NCBI GenBank assembly: GCA_903877385.1
Contig: CAIRDP010000043.1
Span: forward strand, 1 to 64,000
Direction of reading: 5' to 3'
DNA length: 64,000 nt
DNA from: an uncultured Bacteroidales bacterium
Lineage (GTDB): Bacteria > Bacteroidota > Bacteroidia > Bacteroidales > FEN-979
The notes beneath the pieces are model-generated. The model was not told where the DNA came from. It saw nothing but the letters and a program-made list of their open reading frames with translations, and did not search any database. The position numbers and the translations under genes are program-made. Of the stretch, positions 57,501-64,000 are shown piece by piece; within the stretch, counting starts at the first letter, position 1; every line of letters begins with the position of its first letter.

Positions 57501-58373
57501 GGTACCAATATCATTTCGGTGAACTATGCTGCCAATGCAAGCTCCGGACCTGTTACTGTCCAGGGTAACAATCTCTGTGGAAGCGGCGCTACTTCACCCG
57601 CCTTAAACGTAACCGTCACTCCCCTGCCAGCAGCTGCAGGAACCATATCAGGTCCTGCTGCCGTTTGCCAGGGTTCAACCAACGTTGTTTATACAGTTCC
57701 TGCGATTGCCAATGCTACAGGGTATACCTGGAGCGTTCCCACGGGTGCTACCATCATTGCCGGGGCCAATACAAACTCCATTACAGTGGATTTCAGCTCT
57801 TCGTCAGGTTCGGGCAGTGTTACAGTGTTCGGAACAAACGCCTGCGGTGATGGAACAAACTCAAGCCTTGGCGTGAGTGTGAACACCATCCCTGCAACAC
57901 CTTCCATCACTGCCAGCGGCAACGTGCTCACTTCAAGCGCTGCCAACGGCAACCAGTGGTATCATGACGGGACTGCAGTAACAGGCGCCACCGCCCAGAC
58001 CTATACCGTACCCGCCACTGCTCCGGGTTATTACTGGACCGTGGTTACCATCCAGAACTGTTCATCCGCCCAGTCAAACCATATTTACATCCAGGGGGTT
58101 GGGATAGGCGAACATAATACGGGCAACATCTCAATCTATCCTGTTCCCAACGACGGGCATTTCAGCATCTCCTTCAGCACCGAACAGGAAACATCCTACA
58201 AACTCGATATCTATAACAGCCTTGGTGTAAAAGTTTACGGTGATCGTACCATTACCGTAAACGGTACCCTGATTACTCCCATTGACCTGGGCCAGGTCCC
58301 GGGCGGGCTGTATACAATCATCTTGCGTAATGCCGACAACCAGGTGATACGCAAAATTCTTGTTAATAAATAG
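54564..58373 (+). CDS. Giant multidomain secreted T9SS cargo protein
   Basis: 1269 residues; the ATG at 54564 or the Met nine codons later both lead into a signal peptide ending LKAQ. Residues 35-475 match the N-terminal half of the 50203 protein (DGKTWIAFYSLTGGNYNM, CIDASNNLVIACQDQ). Then come a BIG2-type domain (about 495-560), two fibronectin-III-like domains (about 565-755, each with TYHFRASGTN or TYHYRCVGVN), and four PKD-like Ig repeats of about 80-90 residues (about 760-1110: GPTSVCQNQ, NGTTVLCKG, NGTTTVCAG, GPAAVCQGS). A short linker domain and a T9SS CTD (about 1190-1269, IYPVPNDGHFSISFS, then GLYTIILRN) end the protein. A surface adhesin-like structure; no enzyme motif seen. Confidence 0.88.
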   Translation: MKTNQKNQMRTLYCISVLSLFALLFMLPAGLKAQWNPNTYVNLQISGLSDDDMQSIPTTDGKTWIAFYSLTGGNYNMMAQLLDANGNKLLGADGVLISSQTSGSAIYVFNVCIDASNNLVIACQDQRTSTMQAVVYKISQTGAQLWNPTGVILGAGLSPYPATLSTGETVVAWNESTSSTLKIQKISVGGVAEWATPVSVMVGTTKTTRGQLIANSNGKFTDVFQKKGVGVSTTLYSQAHDSTGLALYTPVQISNQTSSGSRYYSILTDVDTTYFGYFVSQGSRFNSFLQKINITGAIPWGMNGSNFNTSVGSSDNYQMVTDINMTPGSNYIWSVCNFCNTLQSQYGIYVQKFLKTTGGRQFTDQAKVVYPISAGFDQHVSRITLLTDGPMFLEYDANYKIYAIRLNSTGDFVWPGNRVELSSTTATAGVPKMRYGFTPIGANRCAGVWTENRASGGYKGYGQGISLEGITGIKVYTQGNVPATITVNNGTLQMVDTISPSTVSQSVTWSIVPGTGTAMISTSGLVTALTNGTVWAKAVSVVDITEKDSLKLTLTNQSSAIPTVITLAASSVTGTTASLNGSVNANNASTAVSFNFGLTSAYGTTYTATPPSVTGNSPTPVYYNLTGLIPGTTYHFRASGTNIIGTTNGSDLTFTTPLIPPSVTTLAASNIASSSAQINGSVVANNSLTTVSFDWGPTVAYGYTVPATPSGISGMSPTAVMANLSGLIWGATYHYRCVGVNGAGTTYGTDMTFSTGCPPPSAPGPISGPTSVCQNQLSVVYSVGVIPNVTYYSWTVPSGAAIIGGLGTTTITVNFTSSAVSGNVTVTGTNNCSTGPTGTLAVTVNPVPVPTINGTTVLCKGSGYYTYTTEAGQNSYNWTVSSGGSIYAGAGTYALTVLWNTAGAQSVSVNYSNSGGCQAQNPIVLNVTVNDIPGAAGSINGTTTVCAGAQAVPYSVAAITGAQTYIWTLPTGATIASGSGTNIISVNYAANASSGPVTVQGNNLCGSGATSPALNVTVTPLPAAAGTISGPAAVCQGSTNVVYTVPAIANATGYTWSVPTGATIIAGANTNSITVDFSSSSGSGSVTVFGTNACGDGTNSSLGVSVNTIPATPSITASGNVLTSSAANGNQWYHDGTAVTGATAQTYTVPATAPGYYWTVVTIQNCSSAQSNHIYIQGVGIGEHNTGNISIYPVPNDGHFSISFSTEQETSYKLDIYNSLGVKVYGDRTITVNGTLITPIDLGQVPGGLYTIILRNADNQVIRKILVNK

Positions 58374-58391
58374 TGGTTGATTTGGTTAGTG

Positions 58392-58420
58392 AAAAAGCCG
58401 TTCGAAAGGACGGCTTTTTT
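58392..58420 (+). terminator. Intrinsic terminator after the giant cargo gene
   Basis: AAAAAGCCGT pairs with ACGGCTTTTT around an 8-base loop, and the T-tract continues beyond the stem. Confidence 0.88.
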
Positions 58421-58554
58421 TATGGCAATCAGCAAGCAGAGGATCAGGCTGGGACCCTGGGGAAAAATTAATAAATCGAAATTACCCTAAGGGCAGAGCC
58501 CTGAATTCCGGCTCCGACCCGGAGGCGGGGAATTTACCGCGAAAGATTAAGGGA

Positions 58555-60243
58555 TTATTTCACAAACTGCTTTGCGTAATATTTGGCTGTCAGCTTCTCC
58601 CCTGTGGCCTTCTCAATCATATCGTTCCAGTAATACCTGTTTGCCGGCATATAGACCCTGGCTTTAAGATATTCACCAACAGCTTTGTTATTGGCAAAAC
58701 TCTGGGACCTGAAGTCTGCAGATTTCAATACATTGGTAACAATATAGTAATACAGCTGTGATGCCAGGAGCTCTCCCATCAGGTAGTTGTGGTAATAACA
58801 AGGAACCGTGGCAATATGTATCTTGGTCGCCCAATCAGGCTCATTGCGGCCCTCGGGACGTTTAAGTAACTGGTATTTTTCAACCTGGTCCCACCACAAC
58901 TGGTTTAGGTCCTGGTCGGGATTCTCATACATGCTTTTTTCAAAATGATACATCACCTGGGCCCAGCGGCTGAATACCAGCTGGTCAAGCCTGAGCGTCT
59001 TATAACAATTTTCGGCAATCTTCGTTTTTTCCTCTTCACTGATCCCAGCCATGTCTTTAAGCCACTGAGGATTTGAAGAAAAACGGCCAAACATCATGGC
59101 AATAGCCTCCGTGGTGAAGGTATGGGCCGGGTCGCGCAACAAGAACGGAAGGGTAAAATCCTTATACCTGTCATACGTTGAATGGCCGAATTCATGCAGA
59201 AGTGTGCCCATCCAATAACTGTTCGGTTTTACATTGCATAAAACCCTGACATCCCCCAGTTTATCAATATCGCTGCAGAATGCATGCTGGTTCTTGCCCG
59301 GTTTTTCATACAAATCGCTATTCTTCATAATTTCATCAACCGGCAAACCAATCCCGCTATAATATGCTTTAACAATAGCCGGAAGGTCTTTATTCTCGTA
59401 ATATTTATCAAGATCCACGGCAAAAATCTTAGGTGCCTGCTGGAAGAAACGGTTCTGGTAATTCCAGGGTTTCAATTCGTCCTTGCTCTTAAGGTTGTAA
59501 TATTTAACAAAATAATCGTCAATCTCACCTTTAGCTTCGGCAAAGGCCTTCTTTGTCAGGCTGTCGAGTTCCTCGAATAACTTCCCAACATCACGGGGAT
59601 CCTGGTCGCCAAGGGTAAGGCTCATTTCATGGTAGTTCCTGAACCCAAGGTCATGGGCAACCTCATTCCTGACCTTGACCAGCTTTTTCAGATCATCGGC
59701 AACCAGGGGCCCTATCTTTTTCTGAGCTTCCCATACTTCTTTCTGGTATATAATATCCTTCGAAGTACGCAGAACGTCTTCAACGTCATTGTCCGATAAT
59801 TTCTTTCCCCTGACCTCTGTCCTGAAATTACTGTATTTCTGTTCGATGGCCGATTGCATCCTGATCATTTTATTTAGTTTGGCGGTATCGGCCTTGGCCA
59901 TGATAAATGAACGGTACAGAACATCGAGCTCCCTCGACAGTAGGCTGTCGGAAATAAGCCCTGAGACTTTTATTACTTCAAGTTTTTTCAGGCTTTCCTT
60001 GTCGGCATAAAATGCCATCATCTTCATATTCAGGTCTTCCGACTTTTGGTAATCTTCGGGCTTCCCCGAGATTGAAGCATCCCAGGCAGCAATGGCAGCC
60101 TGTTTGTAAAGCGGGATGATCACCGAATCATGGTGTGCAATAAAGGCTTTCAGATCCTTGTTCATTTTCTCTTTTTTTGAAGTGCAGCTGCTTACCAGCA
60201 GCACGCTCACTGCAATAAGCATCAGTGTTTTAAATGTTTTCAT
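58555..60243 (-). CDS. Exported M2/M3-like zinc metallopeptidase (lipoprotein)
   Basis: 562 residues. Lipoprotein leader with lipobox LLVSSC. All-helical gluzincin fold: zinc motif HEFGH in TLLHEFGHSTYDRY, and the third ligand Glu in TFTTEAIAMMFGR, about 25 residues later. The HTFTTEA pattern favours the M2 (angiotensin-converting-enzyme-like) branch over M3. Length fits a single-domain bacterial M2 enzyme. Expected role is removal of dipeptides from peptide C-termini in the periplasm or outer membrane. Confidence 0.88.
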   Translation of the reverse strand: MKTFKTLMLIAVSVLLVSSCTSKKEKMNKDLKAFIAHHDSVIIPLYKQAAIAAWDASISGKPEDYQKSEDLNMKMMAFYADKESLKKLEVIKVSGLISDSLLSRELDVLYRSFIMAKADTAKLNKMIRMQSAIEQKYSNFRTEVRGKKLSDNDVEDVLRTSKDIIYQKEVWEAQKKIGPLVADDLKKLVKVRNEVAHDLGFRNYHEMSLTLGDQDPRDVGKLFEELDSLTKKAFAEAKGEIDDYFVKYYNLKSKDELKPWNYQNRFFQQAPKIFAVDLDKYYENKDLPAIVKAYYSGIGLPVDEIMKNSDLYEKPGKNQHAFCSDIDKLGDVRVLCNVKPNSYWMGTLLHEFGHSTYDRYKDFTLPFLLRDPAHTFTTEAIAMMFGRFSSNPQWLKDMAGISEEEKTKIAENCYKTLRLDQLVFSRWAQVMYHFEKSMYENPDQDLNQLWWDQVEKYQLLKRPEGRNEPDWATKIHIATVPCYYHNYLMGELLASQLYYYIVTNVLKSADFRSQSFANNKAVGEYLKARVYMPANRYYWNDMIEKATGEKLTAKYYAKQFVK

Positions 60244-60291
60244 CTTCTGTGTGTTAAGTTAAGTGTCGTTATGAACCCAAGAAACCCGCAT

Positions 60292-60312
60292 TTGTACATT
60301 GTACATCATTAT
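60292..60312. repeat. 7-bp-period repeat (TGTACAA family), copy 2
   Basis: TTGTACA, TTGTACA and TCATTAT in register, running into the cysS stop codon (minus-strand TAA at 60311-60309). Reverse-complement relative of the repeat after cysD. A single related unit (AATGTACATCATT) also follows the mltF stop near 42079. Confidence 0.55.
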
Positions 60313-61796
60313 TTCCCCATCTCCCAGCTGCTCCCGTCTTTCCCGTCCTTCACGGTGATCTCCAGTTTCTGTAAAGCATCCCTGATCTGGTCCGATGTTC
60401 CCCAGTCCTTTTTCTCCCTCGAACTCTGCCTTATTTTTAACACCAGTTCCATCAGGCCCTTGACATATTCAGAATTATCGCCCGAAAGTTCGTTCTTCAA
60501 TCCAAGTATGTCAAACACAAAATCCCTGAACGTCTGTTTCATAGCCATCAGGTCATCCGCCGAAATACTTTCTTTTTTATCATTCACCGAGTTGATGATC
60601 CTGACCATTTCAAAGAGGTTTGCAATAACCACCGGGCTGTTGAAATCATCATTCATGGCCTCGTAACAGGCATCCCGTATTGCCGTGATCCTTGATCCAT
60701 GATCCTGCATCCCGGCTCCCGCATCCCGGGCCACCATTTTTTCTAGGATCTCAAAAGCGGCAAACAACCGTTTCAGCCCCTTTTCCGCTGCCTGTAAAGC
60801 CTCGTTCGAGAAATCCAGGGTGCTGCGGTAATGAGCCTGGAGAATGAAAAACCTTATCGTCATTGGGCTGTATGCCTGGGCGAGGGATGCATGAGAACCG
60901 CTGAAGAACTCATCCAAAGTAATAAAATTACCAAGGGATTTCCCCATTTTCTGGCCGTTGATGGTGACCATATTGTTATGCATCCAGTATTTTACAGATT
61001 CATGCCCCAGTGCTGCCTGGTTCTGTGCCAGCTCCGATTCATGGTGGGGAAATAACAGGTCCATCCCTCCCCCGTGTATGTCGAAATTCTCGCCAAGGTA
61101 CCTTGTGCCCATGGCTGAACATTCAAGGTGCCAGCCGGGAAATCCGTCACTCCAGGGAGATGGCCATCGCATGATGTGCCCGGGCTGAGCTTTCTTCCAT
61201 AAGGCAAAATCAGCAGGATTTCGCTTTTCATCCTGTCCTTCAAGGGCTCGTGTATTGGCCAGCAAATCCTCAAGAACACGGCCCGACAGCTTGCCGTAAT
61301 TGAATTTGCTGTTATATTTTTCTATGTCGAAATAGACCGAACCATTCACTTCATAGGCAAACCCGGAAGCAAGGATCTTTTTAACGAATTCTATCTGCTC
61401 TATCATATGACCCGATGCCCTGGGCTCAATGCTCGGACGTTTTACATTAAGAGCCTCCATGAAGATGAAATACCTGTCGGCATAGTATTGGGCCACCTCC
61501 ATGGGTTCAAGCTGCTCCAGCCTTGCCTTCACGGCAATTTTATCCTCCCCCTCGTCAAGGTCATGCTCAAGATGACCTACATCGGTGATGTTCCTCACAT
61601 ATCTCACCTTGTACCCAAGTTTCTGAAGGTACCTGAACACCAGGTCGAATGTTATCGCCGGCCTTGCATGCCCCAGGTGCGGGTCCCCGTAAACGGTGGG
61701 TCCGCAAACATACATCCCGGTAAAAGGCGGGTTTAAAGGCTCGAATTTTTCCTTCCTGCGCGAGAGGGTATTATAAAGAAAAAGGCTTGATTCCAT
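60309..61796 (-). CDS. cysS: Cysteinyl-tRNA synthetase with repeat-derived insert
   Basis: 495 residues from the ATG at 61796 ([16 protein letters not shown]). A Met five codons upstream would lie at or before the predicted transcription start. Zinc ligand Cys in [14 protein letters not shown] motif DPHLGHARP, the second zinc Cys in [12 protein letters not shown] followed by [14 protein letters not shown], and KMSKS variant KMGKS. Residues about 356-369 ([14 protein letters not shown]) sit in the helical region before [12 protein letters not shown]; they are encoded exactly by a heptad repeat array and have no counterpart that I know in other CysS proteins. Confidence 0.96.
   Translation of the reverse strand: MESSLFLYNTLSRRKEKFEPLNPPFTGMYVCGPTVYGDPHLGHARPAITFDLVFRYLQKLGYKVRYVRNITDVGHLEHDLDEGEDKIAVKARLEQLEPMEVAQYYADRYFIFMEALNVKRPSIEPRASGHMIEQIEFVKKILASGFAYEVNGSVYFDIEKYNSKFNYGKLSGRVLEDLLANTRALEGQDEKRNPADFALWKKAQPGHIMRWPSPWSDGFPGWHLECSAMGTRYLGENFDIHGGGMDLLFPHHESELAQNQAALGHESVKYWMHNNMVTINGQKMGKSLGNFITLDEFFSGSHASLAQAYSPMTIRFFILQAHYRSTLDFSNEALQAAEKGLKRLFAAFEILEKMVARDAGAGMQDHGSRITAIRDACYEAMNDDFNSPVVIANLFEMVRIINSVNDKKESISADDLMAMKQTFRDFVFDILGLKNELSGDNSEYVKGLMELVLKIRQSSREKKDWGTSDQIRDALQKLEITVKDGKDGSSWEMGK
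60690..60731. repeat. CCYGCAT heptad array inside cysS
   Basis: Six heptads in perfect register: CCTTGAT, CCATGAT, CCTGCAT, CCCGGCT, CCCGCAT, CCCGGGC. Total 42 bases, a multiple of three as well as seven, so the reading frame is kept. It shares its consensus with the intergenic copy at 17451. Confidence 0.8.
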
Positions 61797-61815
61797 GGTC
61801 AGAGAATTCACTTTT

Positions 61816-61823
61816 CAAAGGTA
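61816..61823 (-). promoter_or_regulatory. -7 box for cysS
   Basis: Minus strand TACCTTTG (61823-61816) fits TAnnTTTG; transcription would start near 61809, about 13 bases before the ATG at 61796. Confidence 0.5.
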
Positions 61824-61902
61824 GAAATATTTTGAAACTGAAGAATCCAGTTCAGCGGCAATACTTTAGCATTTTCCCGCTGCAGGGATAGGAAATAAAT
61901 CC

Positions 61903-61910
61903 TAATTTTG
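61903..61910 (+). promoter_or_regulatory. -7 box for tdh
   Basis: TAATTTTG fits TAnnTTTG. The expected start site near 61917 excludes the ATG-like start at 61908 and supports the ATG at 61938. Confidence 0.5.
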
Positions 61911-61937
61911 CATGAACTGATCAACAAACAAACCCTG

Positions 61938-62888
61938 ATGGAAAAGATACTGGTAATAGGCTGTTCGGGCCAGATAGGTTCGGAACTCACACTTGAACTG
62001 CGAAAAATCTATGGAAATACGAATGTAATTGCGACCGACATCCGCCCGGCCCAGGCCGAGATCACCGAAGGCGGACCGTTTGAGATACTGGATGTACTGG
62101 ATGCTTCAAAACTCCAGTTAATCTGTGAACATGAAAAGATAACCCAGGTTTATCATCTTGCCGCCATACTTTCGGGCAATGCCGAAAAACGCCCTATGCC
62201 ATCCTGGGATATCAATATGCGCAGTCTTTTCAATGTGCTTGAAATCGCAAGGGAACTGAAACTGAAACGTATCTTCTGGCCGAGCTCCATTGCTGTTTTC
62301 GGACCATCCACCCCCCGTTATAACACCCCTCAGTATACCGTTATGGAACCGAATACGGTTTACGGCATCAGCAAGCTGGCCGGTGAACGCTGGATAGAAT
62401 ATTATTTCAACAAGTATGGAGTGGATACCCGCAGCGTCCGTTACCCTGGCCTGATCAGTTACAAGACCGAAGCCGGCGGAGGCACTACAGACTACGCTGT
62501 TGAAATTTTCTATGAAGCCATCCGCCATCATAAATATGAATGCTTCCTCGGTCCTGAATCAGCTCTTCCGATGATGTTCATGAGTGATGCCATCAAGGCA
62601 ACCATCGATATCATGGAAGCTGATGCTTCAAAGTTATCCCTGCGTTCCAGCTATAATGTGGCAGGTATCTGCTTCGACCCAACTACCCTGGCTGCTGAGA
62701 TTAAAAAGAGCATGACTGATTTTGAGATCACTTACAAACCCGACTTCCGCCAGGCTATTGCCGATTCATGGCCCGCCTGCATCGACGACAGCTTGGCCCG
62801 TAAAGACTGGGGCCTCAATTATGTGTATGACCTCGAAAAGATGACGAAAGTCATGCTCGAAGAAATAGGGAAGAAACTGAAAAAATAA
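61938..62888 (+). CDS. tdh: L-threonine 3-dehydrogenase, short-chain (SDR) type
   Basis: 316 residues from the ATG at 61938 (MEKILVIGCSGQIGSELT). Extended SDR: Rossmann glycines GCSGQIG, DIRPAQ at the end of strand 2 (NAD specificity), HLAAILSG, WPSSIAVFG (Ser) and VYGISKLAGERW (Tyr-Lys). The SVRYPGLISYKTEAGGGTTDYAVEIFYEA stretch is typical of SDR threonine dehydrogenases, which convert threonine to 2-amino-3-ketobutyrate in Bacteroidota. No KBL (glycine C-acetyltransferase) gene is adjacent. A general UDP-sugar epimerase is the less likely alternative. Confidence 0.9.
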   Translation: MEKILVIGCSGQIGSELTLELRKIYGNTNVIATDIRPAQAEITEGGPFEILDVLDASKLQLICEHEKITQVYHLAAILSGNAEKRPMPSWDINMRSLFNVLEIARELKLKRIFWPSSIAVFGPSTPRYNTPQYTVMEPNTVYGISKLAGERWIEYYFNKYGVDTRSVRYPGLISYKTEAGGGTTDYAVEIFYEAIRHHKYECFLGPESALPMMFMSDAIKATIDIMEADASKLSLRSSYNVAGICFDPTTLAAEIKKSMTDFEITYKPDFRQAIADSWPACIDDSLARKDWGLNYVYDLEKMTKVMLEEIGKKLKK

Positions 62889-62930
62889 GTAGGTTTCCCT
62901 GCAAGCCACGTGGTACGCGTCCGGGATAAC

Positions 62931-63512
62931 TCAGGTGTAAAACCTGACCATGGGCCGGTTCGGCGAAGTCCTGTCAACAATCTTAAACCCTGCTCTTTCA
63001 AAGGATTTATAAAGGCCTATCCAGGCAAACGAGTCGGGAAGTCTCTCTGTTGTCGGTTTCGTGGGATAGGCCTCGATGACCTTTATTCCTTGTTTGCCGG
63101 CATATTCAACCACTCCCTTAAGCAATGCAACAGAAACGCCGGAATTCCGGAAGTCCTTATGGATGAACATGCAGGGTATGGACCATACCAACTGATCATC
63201 TATGCGTTTATGCACCCTCGATCGGCCCAGCTTACTAAAATCCTCCCTGGGGGCAAAGGCACACCATGCAATGGCCTGGTCTTCATAAAAAGCAAGCATC
63301 CCCGAGGGTTTGCCGCTCCATACAATTTCCTTCATCGCCTGCCTGTTGCCATCCCCGAATTTTCCTTCCAAGAAATCCGGCTTCGGAAGACGGTAATACA
63401 TGCACCAGCAATTCCCGCAGGCACCCTTAGGTGAGAATAACTCTTCGAAAAAACCCCAGTTGTTTTTTGTGAGGGGTTCAACCCTCAGTTCATCAAGGAA
63501 ATCATCACTCAT
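62931..63512 (-). CDS. GNAT-family N-acetyltransferase
   Basis: About 193 residues from the ATG at 63512; an ATG four codons earlier (63524) is equally possible. GNAT fold with the acetyl-CoA region IPCMFIHKDFRNSGVSVALLKGVVEYA, in which the usual Q/RxxGxG/A loop is RNSGVS, and a C-terminal YKSFERAGFKIV motif. The N-terminal GNCWCMYYRLP is a signature of a subgroup with a Cys-Trp-Cys motif. Acceptor unknown. Overlaps the downstream end of the DUF2339 gene on the same strand by 8 bases. Confidence 0.85.
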   Translation of the reverse strand: MSDDFLDELRVEPLTKNNWGFFEELFSPKGACGNCWCMYYRLPKPDFLEGKFGDGNRQAMKEIVWSGKPSGMLAFYEDQAIAWCAFAPREDFSKLGRSRVHKRIDDQLVWSIPCMFIHKDFRNSGVSVALLKGVVEYAGKQGIKVIEAYPTKPTTERLPDSFAWIGLYKSFERAGFKIVDRTSPNRPMVRFYT

Positions 63513-64000
63513 TTTTATCTTCAAAAATCACCTTCCTGTACTTGGTATACAGGAACGAAATGATCAGTAATAATATACCCAGCACTACAAAAACAATGGT
63601 TTTTGAAATGGTGTTAAGCGAACTCAGGTCATAGAAAAAGAGCTTGAGCAGGGTCAGACCGAAAAGAACTATAGCCCCTATCCTCAGATGAAGTTTTTTC
63701 TTCCAGATCCCCAGGGCGATCAGCAGCAGGGCATAAACCCCGAAAAGTATGCTTAAACCCAGTTTGTAGGATTGCTCCGAGCCATAAACATCCATCCAGT
63801 TTATCAGCTCATTGCTGACGATGGTCAGTACCGCGATATGAAAGAACAGATCAAACTCTATAAAAAGATCGGTACCGAGGAAATCCTGGCTTATATATTT
63901 ATATACCGAGTACAGCAAAAGTCCAAGAGCAACAAAACAAACATACCGTATCCCGATTAACATCATGCCCCTGTAAAAATACTGAGAAAGGTCCTGGCTG
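63505..64000 (-). CDS. DUF2339 membrane protein, 5' end cut by the window
   Basis: The visible 164 codons are the C-terminal part of a larger protein. The frame is open without interruption to the window edge (…SQDLSQYFYRGMMLIG), so the internal Met at 63966 is not the start. Five hydrophobic helices are seen with SEQSYKLGLSILFGVYALLLIALGIWKKKLHLRIGAIVLFGLTLLKLFFYDLS, a hallmark of the DUF2339 C-terminus. These are polytopic inner-membrane proteins of unknown role, usually 700-900 residues. It ends over the start of the GNAT gene. Confidence 0.85.
   Translation of the reverse strand, partial: SQDLSQYFYRGMMLIGIRYVCFVALGLLLYSVYKYISQDFLGTDLFIEFDLFFHIAVLTIVSNELINWMDVYGSEQSYKLGLSILFGVYALLLIALGIWKKKLHLRIGAIVLFGLTLLKLFFYDLSSLNTISKTIVFVVLGILLLIISFLYTKYRKVIFEDKNE

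Noticed and set aside
54564-58373. Assembly error, suggested by the high similarity of the two T9SS proteins
   Set aside because: The similarity is at domain level with many substitutions, and both genes have their own terminators and distinct downstream domains, so duplication is the better reading.

Overview
The window comes from a member of the Bacteroidota, most likely an environmental, Bacteroidales-like lineage. Four observations support this. Many proteins end in type IX secretion (T9SS) sorting domains, and one is the T9SS component PorZ. Genes are preceded by the Bacteroidota -7 box TAnnTTTG, twice with a well-spaced TTTG -33 box, and show no clear Shine-Dalgarno sequences. TopA is the zinc-finger-less form with C-terminal repeats. 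Periplasmic TPR regulators with a C-terminal LuxR-type HTH are typical of the phylum.

Layout. 0-6.9 kb is an AT-richer accessory segment: a Cys-rich lipoprotein with a thioredoxin-like partner, an HU protein, small Cdd1 and YciI proteins, a secreted papain-like protease, an alpha/beta hydrolase, and at least three broken gene remnants. 6.9-16 kb is housekeeping: tRNA(CAT), a HAD phosphatase, queA, ispD, a glycosyltransferase/flippase pair, ruvC, a metal-site-degenerate arginase homologue and topA. 16-23 kb holds miaB, an exopolysaccharide export pair (Wza-like lipoprotein and a Wzc-like tyrosine kinase with a Tyr-Gly tail), then cysD-cysN. 23-30 kb holds porZ-recO, lysS, a secreted peptidylarginine deiminase of the P. 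gingivalis PPAD type, and a cation diffusion facilitator.

30-42 kb is envelope biology: mltD, then a long same-strand TetR-TolC-HlyD-DUF2147-ABC-ABC-TM-permease-permease-mltF run that looks like a Bacteroidota version of the E. coli cecR/ybhGFSR exporter. 42-49 kb mixes an SDR epimerase, an OB-fold lipoprotein with a PepSY membrane protein, a transglutaminase-like protein, an outer-membrane barrel, and an SPFH/ribbon-helix-helix/DUF1648 operon. 49-58.4 kb has tyrS and two large paralogous T9SS cargo proteins flanking a TPR-LuxR regulator. 58.5-64 kb has an M2-like metallopeptidase, cysS, an SDR-type threonine dehydrogenase, a GNAT and the end of a DUF2339 membrane protein cut by the window edge.

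The most striking non-gene signal is a set of degenerate 7-bp-period repeat arrays of at least four consensus families (AATATCG, CCYGCAT, ACTAGGC, TGTACAA). They mostly sit directly after stop codons, but one lies inside cysS, where it encodes an extra peptide, and one coincides with the porZ signal peptide. The most striking gene is the PPAD homologue, whose active-site and substrate-carboxylate-binding residues keep nearly the spacing I recall for P. gingivalis PPAD.
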